Source of the DNA: Acidobacteriaceae bacterium
GTDB lineage: Bacteria; Acidobacteriota; Terriglobia; Terriglobales; Acidobacteriaceae
Assembly: GCA_025462805.1 (NCBI GenBank)
Contig: JAOAPJ010000092.1
Location: 1-6,543, forward strand
DNA length: 6,543 nucleotides
Direction of reading: 5' to 3'
Part shown: piece by piece, positions 1 through 5,775 of the stretch
Position numbering within the stretch: the stretch's first letter is position 1
Layout of the letters: every line of letters starts with the position of its first letter
The notes under the pieces: generated by a model
Told to the model about the DNA's origin: nothing
What the model saw: only the letters and a program-made list of their open reading frames with translations
Database searches by the model: none
Position numbers and translations under genes: made by a program

Positions 1-2
1 CG

Positions 3-146
3 GATTTCCTCAACCGGGCATTCAGCGATAGGCACGAGCCTACGCCTCGAAATACTCTCACCGGGGCCCGAGCTACATTTGCTAGCGCCGCTATGGACGC
101 CTACCTCAAGGCTCAGATTGATAAGCCCCGGCAATCCGCTCGCTGA
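3..146 (+). CDS. 3' end of an unidentified gene (partial, enters from left edge)
   Basis: An open frame runs from the left edge to a TGA at 144-146, giving the last 47 residues of a protein whose start lies outside the window. The residues look like real coding sequence, with a helix-like stretch near the end (ATFASAAMDAYLKAQIDK) followed by a basic tail. Frame 1 is also open across this stretch but its translation is Pro/Leu/Ser-rich and less protein-like, so this frame is preferred. I do not recognise the family. It converges on the broken minus-strand PIN-like gene; the 77 bases between them contain no clean terminator. Too short to assign a function. Confidence 0.4.
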   Translation, partial: DFLNRAFSDRHEPTPRNTLTGARATFASAAMDAYLKAQIDKPRQSAR

Positions 147-223
147 AGGGAGCTTTGGGGCGCCTTGCCCTTCAATCGCGAGCAAACCCTCTTGAGGTAA
201 AAACAAAGCGGCTCAGCGATCGC

Positions 224-818
224 CTAACTTCCGTCAATTGGGGCGGAACGAACGCGAGCAGCCAACTCTTCGATTGTCGCGAACTCTACATTGTACCGTT
301 CAGCAAGCCACTCGCGATTATCTGCGTCAAGAATTGACTTGCGACCAGCGCTCTTGCTCCGATCGTGAGTACAAAAGACATCATTTCCGTAGGCTATGTG
401 AGCGGCGATTGAATCTCCATCTGCCCACTCGCCCATCGCGCTTGCGAATGTGTTCTCAGCATCGGATTCGGAATTAGGTTTACGTAATTCTTCGTCGAGG
501 GCGGCGAGAGCTGCCGCACCAACACCGCGTTGCTCAATTGTTTGTAGGATTTTACCCCAGCGATTGCCTCGAGCGGTCGAAGTGGGGACATCGTGTTCAT
601 CAGCAAACACCGATAAGTTCAGAAACGAAGGTGGCGCCATACTTAACGTCGCGGCCTTTGGACAATTTGAGTGCTGCCAGTGGACTTTTCTGGGACGCGG
701 CGGCGTTCCCGAAGAAGACTTCACGCAACCCTGCTCCGCTCTCGAACAGAGCGGCTCTTTCCTAAATCGACTGCACGCTGGGACTATCAAGGCCGACGGT
801 GTTGAGGACTGACGGCAC
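224..818 (-). pseudogene. PIN-like domain protein, broken by a nonsense codon and a frameshift
   Basis: Read from a GTG at 818-816, which has an AAGGG-type ribosome site just upstream, to the TAG at 226-224, this would be a 197-residue protein once two lesions are repaired. The first is an in-frame TAG at 764-762 (codon 19). The second is an extra T in the TTT run at 607-605, which shifts the frame between GATFVSELIGV and ADEHDVPTST. The C-terminal half is intact and PIN-like: GEWADGDSIAAH (D133, D135) and DVFCTHD (D152) resemble the third and fourth acidic metal-binding positions of PIN ribonucleases, followed by a helix with EWLAERYNVEFATIEELA. The N-terminus has VLNT where PIN proteins usually have a first Asp, possibly a further loss. 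Intact relatives would be metal-dependent ribonucleases, often toxin components, but no antitoxin gene is visible. The PIN assignment rests on motif resemblance only. The lesions are visible in the sequence; sequencing error could explain the frameshift but less easily the stop. Confidence 0.6.
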
Positions 819-1172
819 GACGCCCTTTCGAGGCGTATGATGAATTTATCCGCAAGATGTTCAGTTTTCTCGCCTTCAGCTGTCCATTGCTTCGCTCCAG
901 ACGAGCACCCTTCAGGTAAGCAACAGGACGGTTGGAGAGTCTATGAGCCGCGCGCTCAGATCTGACGGGAGAGGGCATCTTTCCAGGAGAATCACTCTGA
1001 TGGGTTTTCCGCGTGCCCACGTGAGCCAGCCTGATGCCACAGGCGCCTCGAGCAGCGAGAATGACAGGCGCTCTCACTTAGGTATTGGCCTGAAGCTACG
1101 TCTGTCACGTGCAGCGACTGCTCCGGCCGCTAAACTCCCCAGCGATTCTGCCTTCATCAAGAAGTCATCGGC
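819..1172. other. Spacer between two broken divergent genes
   Basis: This 354-base stretch separates the start of the minus-strand PIN-like pseudogene from the start of the plus-strand broken gene at 1173. It should contain the promoters of both, but I see no good -35/-10 pair. Short open frames on both strands have unconvincing translations, except a possible 58-codon plus-strand frame listed separately. A small inverted repeat, GCCTG/CAGGC, lies at 1029-1044 with a 6-base loop. Nothing else stands out. Confidence 0.4.
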
Positions 1173-1176
1173 GTGA
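1000..1176 (+). CDS. Possible 58-residue small protein, unknown
   Basis: ATG at 1000 is preceded by a good Shine-Dalgarno-like AGGAGA at 985-990 with 9 bases of spacing, the main reason for listing it. The 58-residue product is basic and Ser/Ala-rich, ending in SAFIKKSSA, with no recognisable domain, membrane segment or cysteine pattern. Its TGA at 1174-1176 overlaps the GTG start at 1173 of the next, broken, gene, which is the geometry of translational coupling. It could equally be a chance open frame in a spacer, and I think that somewhat more likely. Confidence 0.2.
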   Translation: MGFPRAHVSQPDATGASSSENDRRSHLGIGLKLRLSRAATAPAAKLPSDSAFIKKSSA

Positions 1177-1578
1177 AGCTAAGCGCTATGTTTCTTCGGA
1201 CAGGCTGCATCCTGCCAGGCGGGATGCAGCTGACACAGAGGCGATTCGGCGAGAAGTGGATGTTGGTCGAAAATTCGACTGCCGCCACTCTGGATGCCCG
1301 GGTTCGGAATGCGGGGTGGCACTTTATGTGTCTGCAGACCGCGCATTCACGTTGCGGCATCGGTCGAACGGCTGAATCCGCTACAAGCAGGGCGATGGCT
1401 CTTGCCCCTAAACCGGACCGAGGGGAGATTCAATGCCGCGGAGCTAGGTTTGGTCAAGGTTACGAGATATCCGGGATTTCACATTGCAAGAGCAACGCTT
1501 CATACCCGCCAGATCCAGCAGCATACTTCGCTTGGCCTGGTCGATGAAATGGTTCTTCGTCAGTTCCCAGTGCGGTAA
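1173..1578 (+). pseudogene. Conserved-looking 134-residue protein of unknown function, single-base frameshift
   Basis: Two overlapping frames join into one coherent protein if one C is removed from the CCCC run at 1405-1408. The first frame starts at GTG 1173 (ATG 1188 is an alternative) and reads well through GEKWMLVENSTAATLDARV, NAGWHFMCL and GRTAESATSRAMALA. The second continues with LNRTEGRFNAAELGLVKV, RYPGFHIARATLHTRQIQQ and LGLVDEMVLRQF to the TAA at 1576. Each frame degenerates into implausible sequence beyond the join, so the break is at or near this run. The repaired length is 134 residues. No signal peptide, membrane helix or catalytic motif is visible. The texture resembles small uncharacterised proteins I associate with Acidobacteriota, but I cannot name a family. 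It ends 90 bases before the glycosyltransferase ATG on the same strand. The break could be true decay or a base-calling error. Confidence 0.6.
1204..1230. repeat. Perfect 9-bp inverted repeat forming a strong hairpin
   Basis: GCTGCATCC at 1204-1212 is exactly complementary to GGATGCAGC at 1222-1230. The stem can extend inward by a T-G and a G-C pair, leaving a 5-base CCAGG loop. No T-run follows on either strand, so it is not a standard Rho-independent terminator. It lies inside the first 20 codons of the broken 134-residue gene, encoding roughly GCILPGGMQ, and could affect translation there or be incidental. Confidence 0.6.
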
Positions 1579-1668
1579 GCCTTCATCTTATCCGGGTATA
1601 TAAAGCCGGTTGCAATACACACCTTGCATTCGGCATGAACCATTCACATAGAAGCCTTCGCGACGGCG

Positions 1669-4047
1669 ATGGGCATAAAGCAGGACAATTTGTTTTTACC
1701 GGAAATACTTCGTCCTCAAACAGAGGCTGGCTCTCCATCAACATCGACGGCTCAGCCACTGCCTTTGCCAACTCGCATCGCCTTCATTGGGAACTATCTC
1801 CCGAGGCAATGTGGCATCGCCACGTTCACCACTGACCTGTGTACCGCGGTCGCCGCCGAATACGGTGGTGCGCGGCTCTTTGCCATTCCAGTCAACGATC
1901 CCGATTCCTCCTACGACTATCCGGAGCGTGTGCGGCTGGAGCTTTCCCAAGAAGACGAGACTTCTTACGCGCAGGCCGCCGAATTTCTGAATTTCAACGG
2001 TAATGATCTGGTCTGCATGCAGCACGAATACGGAATTTTTGGCGGCGTCGCTGGTAGTCACATCCTGACGTTGCTCCGAAAACTGAAGATGCCGTTGGTG
2101 ACAACACTTCATACGGTTTTGCGCGAGCCGGATTCGAATCAGCGTGCGGTTCTCGATGAGATTGCGCATCTCTCCGATCGTTTGATCGTCATGAGCGAGC
2201 ATGCCGCCTGCCTGTTACGTGATGTGTATAGCGTGCCTGCCGGCAAGATCGACCTGATTCCGCACGGAGTGCCCGACCTTCCATTCACCGACCCGAATTA
2301 TTACAAAGATCTATTTGGTACTCCGGGAAAGCCGGTACTTCTCACATTCGGCCTGCTCTCGCCCAACAAGGGAATCGAAAATGTGATTCGCGCCCTTCCG
2401 CGAATTCTGGAGGAGCATGGCGACGTTGTGTACATCGTTTCCGGGGCGACGCATCCTCATATCAGGCGGCGGGAAGGCGAAAAATATAGAGACAGTTTGC
2501 AGGCACTAGCCGAGGAACTTGGCGTTTCCTCGCACGTGATATTTAATAACCGGTTTGTAAGCTCCGAAGAATTGGTTGAGCATGTGGGCGCTGCCGATAT
2601 CTATATCACTCCCTATAGGCAGGAAGCGCAGGTGGTTTCCGGCACACTTGCCATTGCACTCGGAGCCGGGAAAGCAATCATCTCTACCCCGTACTGGCAC
2701 GCCAAAGACCTTCTTGCAGACGGGCGCGGCGTCATAATTCCATTTGACGACCCGGGTTCTATCGCGGCAGCAACGATCCGACTGCTGGATAACGATGCCG
2801 AACGACATGCGATGCGAAAGCGTGCCTACCTTCACTCGCGCGGTACGACATGGCAAAAGACGGCACAGGCCTACATGGCAAGCTTTCAACGTGCGCGCGT
2901 TGAACGTATGCTTCGGCCCCGGCCGGCCCTGAAGGATCTGGTTGCGGCGAAGGCAACAGACCAGCTACCTCGGATGAATACGTCTCATCTGTCACAGATG
3001 ACGGACGATACCGGCATGCTGCAGCATGCCATCTATTCAATCCCTTACTACAATGAGGGCTATACGACGGATGACAATGCACGCGCGCTCATCGTATCGA
3101 CCCTGCTCAACAGTTCACCCCTGTTTGCCAGCGATGAGCACCTCGCACTGTCTCGCCGATACCTGGCTTTTCTTTGGCTCGCCTTTCATGACAAGACGGG
3201 CAGGTTCAGAAACTTTCTGAGCTACGATCGAGAATGGCAAGAAGAAGTGGGTTCAGAGGACAGCCATGGGCGCGCCTTATGGTCGCTGGGAACAGTGCTT
3301 GGCATTTCGGAAGATGCTGGACTGAGAGGTGCGGCGGGCAGACTCTTCGAGGCCGCCGTTTCGGCAACTTTGAGCTTCACCAGCCCGCGAGCTTGGGCGT
3401 TCTCAATATTGGGTATGCAGGCCTACCTAGAGAGGTTCCCTGGAGACAGGGTGATTCAGGGCTCCCGCAATGCCCTCGCCAATCGATTGCTGGATATCTA
3501 TGAACGAACCTATTCAGAGAAATGGCATTGGTTCGAGAAGAGTCTTTCTTACTCCAATGCGAGGTTGTCACAGGCGCTTCTCGTCGCAGGATGGAGCAGT
3601 GACAACAAGCGAATGATCGAAGTAGGATGCACCTCTCTTCAATGGCTCGTCGCCGAGCAACATCGCGGAAACGACGCGGTCTTTGTTCCGATAGGTTCCA
3701 GAGGATTTTTCATCGCAGGAAGCGAGAAGGCACGTTTCGATCAACAACCAGTAGAGGCTTGCGCGACCATTTCTGCCTGTGTCCAGGTGTACCGCCTGAC
3801 GAACGAACCGCATTGGCTTAACGAGGCGTGGTGTGCTTTCCGCTGGTTCCTAGGGGAGAACGACTTACAAGTTCCGCTCTACGACTCGATAACAGGGGGC
3901 TGCAGAGATGGACTTCATCCGGATCGCGTGAATGAAAACCAGGGAGCGGAATCGACACTGTCGTTTCTAATGGCCCTGCTCGACATGCAGGGCGTGGAAA
4001 TATCAAGCCTAAAGAACCTGAATCAAGAAATGAGTGTCTCCCTTTGA
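1669..4047 (+). CDS. GT4-type glycosyltransferase fused to a C-terminal six-hairpin-like helical domain
   Basis: A 792-residue, probably cytosolic, glycosyltransferase expected to use a nucleotide-sugar donor; no signal peptide or membrane helix is seen. After a low-complexity leader (about residues 1-34) the GT-B fold begins with TRIAFIGNYLPRQCGIATFT. QHEYGIFGG (119-126), TTLHTV (145-150) and IPHGVPD (197-203) follow. The donor half has TFGLLSPNKGIENVIRALP (226-244; K234 is the likely phosphate-binding lysine), then ITPYRQEAQVVSGTLA (313-328) and STPYWHAKDLLADGRG (339-354). The usual E-x7-E pair of GT4 enzymes is altered: E319 is present but the second Glu is replaced within SGTLA. Residues about 430-775 form a separate helical domain with NEGYTTDDNARAL, SEDSHGRALWSLG, PVEACATISA and NENQGAEST, which looks like an (alpha/alpha)6 six-hairpin glycosidase-like toroid; activity unknown. 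ATG 1669 is the first start after an in-frame stop at 1636; its ribosome site is weak. Its stop overlaps the next gene's TTG. The GT4 call is firm; donor, acceptor and linkage are unknown. Confidence 0.88.
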   Translation: MGIKQDNLFLPEILRPQTEAGSPSTSTAQPLPLPTRIAFIGNYLPRQCGIATFTTDLCTAVAAEYGGARLFAIPVNDPDSSYDYPERVRLELSQEDETSYAQAAEFLNFNGNDLVCMQHEYGIFGGVAGSHILTLLRKLKMPLVTTLHTVLREPDSNQRAVLDEIAHLSDRLIVMSEHAACLLRDVYSVPAGKIDLIPHGVPDLPFTDPNYYKDLFGTPGKPVLLTFGLLSPNKGIENVIRALPRILEEHGDVVYIVSGATHPHIRRREGEKYRDSLQALAEELGVSSHVIFNNRFVSSEELVEHVGAADIYITPYRQEAQVVSGTLAIALGAGKAIISTPYWHAKDLLADGRGVIIPFDDPGSIAAATIRLLDNDAERHAMRKRAYLHSRGTTWQKTAQAYMASFQRARVERMLRPRPALKDLVAAKATDQLPRMNTSHLSQMTDDTGMLQHAIYSIPYYNEGYTTDDNARALIVSTLLNSSPLFASDEHLALSRRYLAFLWLAFHDKTGRFRNFLSYDREWQEEVGSEDSHGRALWSLGTVLGISEDAGLRGAAGRLFEAAVSATLSFTSPRAWAFSILGMQAYLERFPGDRVIQGSRNALANRLLDIYERTYSEKWHWFEKSLSYSNARLSQALLVAGWSSDNKRMIEVGCTSLQWLVAEQHRGNDAVFVPIGSRGFFIAGSEKARFDQQPVEACATISACVQVYRLTNEPHWLNEAWCAFRWFLGENDLQVPLYDSITGGCRDGLHPDRVNENQGAESTLSFLMALLDMQGVEISSLKNLNQEMSVSL

Positions 4048-5066
4048 CAACAATCGCTCTTCCGGCCTCTTGGCCTGAGTACATCGTTACGAAGCAAAAA
4101 GGGTCAGAAGCGGATGCCGAGGCTCCCCTCTTCACTCGTCATTCAGGCAATCCTATCCTCAGCCGAAAGGATTGGCCGTACCCCATTAACAGCGTATTCA
4201 ACGCAGGTGCAGTAAAGCTCGCCGACGGTGATACCTTGCTGCTCTGCCGTGTCGAAGATCGGCGCGGTCTCTCGCATCTTTGCGCCGCACGTTCTGCGAA
4301 TGGAATCGATGGCTGGCGCATCGATGCTGAGCCAACGTTGATGGCGAGTCCTCGCGATTTTCCAGAGGAGATCTGGGGTATTGAAGATCCTCGCATCACG
4401 TACGTCCCGGAATTGCAGCAATATGCCATTGCGTACACCTCCTTCGCCCGCGGGGGCCCAGGAGTCTCGCTTGCTCTTACGAAGGATTTCAGAACCTTCG
4501 AACGGTATGGCGTTATCATGCCGCCGGAGGATAAGGATGCCGCGCTACTTCCACGGAAGATAGGCGGCCGCTGGGCGCTCATCCACCGCCCAGTGACAAC
4601 GCTGGGTGCGCACATGTGGATCTCCTACTCTCCAGATCTGCGGCATTGGGGCAGTCACAAGGTAATGCTGGAAGCCCGACGGGGTGGGTGGTGGGATGCC
4701 AACAAGATAGGTCTCTGCTCACCGCCGATTGAAACCGAGAAGGGCTGGCTTGTCCTCTATCACGGTGTCCGACATACTGCATCAGGAAGCATTTATCGCC
4801 TGGGACTCGCTCTGTTCGATCTCGACCAACCAGATGTTTGCTTGCAGCGTGGAGACTCGTGGATATTCGGCCCGGAAGCCCCATACGAGCGAGGCGGGGA
4901 TGTCAGCGATGTCGTGTTCCCATGCGGACAGACGATTGGCGAAGACGGAGACACCATTTATCTCTATTACGGAGCCGCTGACTCTTGCATGGCATTGGCT
5001 ACCGGCAGCGTTCGCGCTCTCCTCGAGTGGCTCGACTCACATTGCAGTTCAACAGGTGCAAAGTAG
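4044..5066 (+). CDS. GH130 family beta-mannoside phosphorylase/hydrolase
   Basis: A 340-residue, single-domain five-bladed beta-propeller enzyme of GH130 (Pfam Glyco_hydro_130 type). Characterised members cleave beta-mannosides, mostly by phosphorolysis releasing alpha-mannose 1-phosphate. Motifs in order: NPILSRKDWPYPINSVFNAG (36-55), LLLCRVEDRRGLSHL (65-79), WGIEDPRITY (111-120; D115 is the expected general acid), PEDKDAALLPRKIGGRW (161-177), IHRPV (180-184), LYHGVRH (238-244), YRLGLALFDL (251-260) and YYGAADS (308-314). The basic residues K163, R171, K172, R182 and H240 sit in motifs linked to phosphate binding in phosphorylase subfamilies, so phosphorolysis is favoured over hydrolysis. 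Length matches the family and there is no signal peptide, implying cytosolic action on short oligosaccharides. The start is a TTG sharing TTGA with the upstream stop; no ATG, GTG or TTG lies in the next 35 codons, so this start is nearly forced. Coupling to the glycosyltransferase suggests a shared glycan. Family assignment is firm, substrate unknown. Confidence 0.92.
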   Translation: MTTIALPASWPEYIVTKQKGSEADAEAPLFTRHSGNPILSRKDWPYPINSVFNAGAVKLADGDTLLLCRVEDRRGLSHLCAARSANGIDGWRIDAEPTLMASPRDFPEEIWGIEDPRITYVPELQQYAIAYTSFARGGPGVSLALTKDFRTFERYGVIMPPEDKDAALLPRKIGGRWALIHRPVTTLGAHMWISYSPDLRHWGSHKVMLEARRGGWWDANKIGLCSPPIETEKGWLVLYHGVRHTASGSIYRLGLALFDLDQPDVCLQRGDSWIFGPEAPYERGGDVSDVVFPCGQTIGEDGDTIYLYYGAADSCMALATGSVRALLEWLDSHCSSTGAK

Positions 5067-5071
5067 GTCCC

Positions 5072-5290
5072 ATGGAAACACAAAGCTTGTCCTGGCCCAG
5101 TTGGCTCCCTCGGGTACTCTGGATTCGCCGAGAATGTCCTCTGTGTACATCTGTCCAATTTCGCGCAGAGGAGCCGAGTTATCTCGATAAGGCGCTGCGC
5201 GTCCTTGCAATGCGGCGCGTCCGTTGTGTCAATTGTTGGCGTCGGTATTATTGGTTCTCAATAGTCGGCTCAATATCAAATGAGCAATGA
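5072..5290 (+). CDS. Small zinc-ribbon-like protein (two CxxC knuckles)
   Basis: A 72-residue protein starting at ATG 5072, five bases after the GH130 stop, with a GTAGG-like ribosome site overlapping that stop. The sequence has CPLC (C22, C25), a roughly 26-residue Arg/Leu-rich linker with YLDKALRVLAMRRVR, then CVNC (C52, C55) followed by WRRYYWFS. Two CxxC pairs at this spacing are typical of a four-cysteine zinc ribbon, and the second knuckle followed by an aromatic RRYYW stretch resembles short bacterial proteins that often sit alone or at operon ends. An in-frame upstream start at 4985 would overlap GH130 by 82 bases and is rejected. Function is unknown; nucleic-acid or protein binding is the usual guess for such folds. 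It is the last gene of the cluster and is probably cotranscribed with it. It is shadow-free: no competing frame here is better. Confidence 0.7.
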   Translation: METQSLSWPSWLPRVLWIRRECPLCTSVQFRAEEPSYLDKALRVLAMRRVRCVNCWRRYYWFSIVGSISNEQ

Positions 5291-5300
5291 TGGTTTCGGA

Positions 5301-5423
5301 ATGAATGCGACTTGCCTACGTGATCGAACGAGTCCGGAGCAAACGAAGGCCTTAAAAGGCGAGGAAAGACGGCACAACTGCTGCTTGTTTTGCAGCACAG
5401 TTTTGATCGCTAATATCGATTAG
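5301..5423 (+). CDS. Possible 40-residue cysteine-containing peptide
   Basis: An ATG at 5301 opens a 40-codon frame to the TAG at 5421, with CCLFC near the C-terminus and a charged middle (SPEQTKALKGEERRH). The ribosome site is poor: a GGA immediately abuts the ATG. It begins 10 bases after the zinc-ribbon stop, so a fourth cluster gene is conceivable, but the frame overlaps the putative terminator stem and is short enough to be chance. Confidence 0.15.
   Translation: MNATCLRDRTSPEQTKALKGEERRHNCCLFCSTVLIANID
5376..5404 (+). terminator. Weak stem-loop, possible terminator of the three-gene cluster
   Basis: AACTG plus CTGC (5376-5384) can pair with GCAG (5392-5395) and, after a CA bulge, CAGTT (5398-5402), around a T-rich 7-base loop. 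TTTT at 5401-5404 follows or joins the stem end. It lies about 90 bases beyond the zinc-ribbon stop, where a Rho-independent terminator would be expected. The stem is only moderately stable and the T-run is short. Confidence 0.35.
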
Positions 5424-5775
5424 AAGCTTGACACGGAACCGCCCGCGCGTCAGGGATTGTGTTCATGTCAGGGGATTCTGCCGTTGTTCCTTCCAAAACA
5501 CCGGTGCTCCGGCCGCCGCTTTGGATGCTCGCGCCTGGAAGTTCGCTCCGCTTCGCTGGTTCAGGGGATGGTTTAGCACCTGGCTTCTTTGTCGAAGGAG
5601 GAGCTTGGCGCACATCTCCGTGCCACTTCTTGGGCACTGGATAGGTGAAGGCTGCGCTGATGGGGAGAGAGGTTGTTTCGGAAAACATAGATGCGCTCAT
5701 TTCACGCGGACGAAAGCCTGAGGATTTTGGCTCGACAGATTGTGAAGAGTTGAGCTTTAGATCAGAAGAGGGCAT
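5410..5775 (-). CDS. Doubtful 121-residue proline/serine-rich protein
   Basis: The longest open frame of the right-hand region, on the minus strand from ATG 5775 to TAG 5410. The product is hydrophilic and rich in Pro, Ser and Lys, with TYPVPKKWHGDVRQAPPSTK followed by KPGAKPSPEPAKRSELPG, so it would be largely disordered. There is no signal peptide, membrane segment or known motif. No clear Shine-Dalgarno precedes the ATG (only AGCGG). Overlapping plus-strand frames give less natural proteins, which slightly favours this strand. It could be a lineage-specific hypothetical protein or a chance frame. Confidence 0.3.
   Translation of the reverse strand: MPSSDLKLNSSQSVEPKSSGFRPREMSASMFSETTSLPISAAFTYPVPKKWHGDVRQAPPSTKKPGAKPSPEPAKRSELPGASIQSGGRSTGVLEGTTAESPDMNTIPDARAVPCQASNRY

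Noticed and set aside
214..223. GCGATCGC palindrome just after the PIN-like stop, as a terminator or iterated element.
   Set aside because: Noticed only once as a clear case, the adjoining stem is only three pairs, and 8-base palindromes are common by chance.
787..1077. 96-residue minus-strand open frame.
   Set aside because: Its translation is rich in Arg, His and Ser with no protein-like pattern, and it overlaps the N-terminal frame of the PIN-like pseudogene.
1597..1628. TATATAA at 1597-1603 as a -10 element for the glycosyltransferase, and a TTGCA direct repeat at 1610-1614 and 1624-1628 as an operator.
   Set aside because: No acceptable -35 lies 16-18 bases upstream of TATATAA, and a 5-base direct repeat is easily chance.
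5459..5644. 61-residue plus-strand frame within the right-hand region, with Pro/Gly-rich sequence.
   Set aside because: It is antisense to the longer minus-strand frame at 5410-5775, has no ribosome site, and looks like a shadow of that frame.
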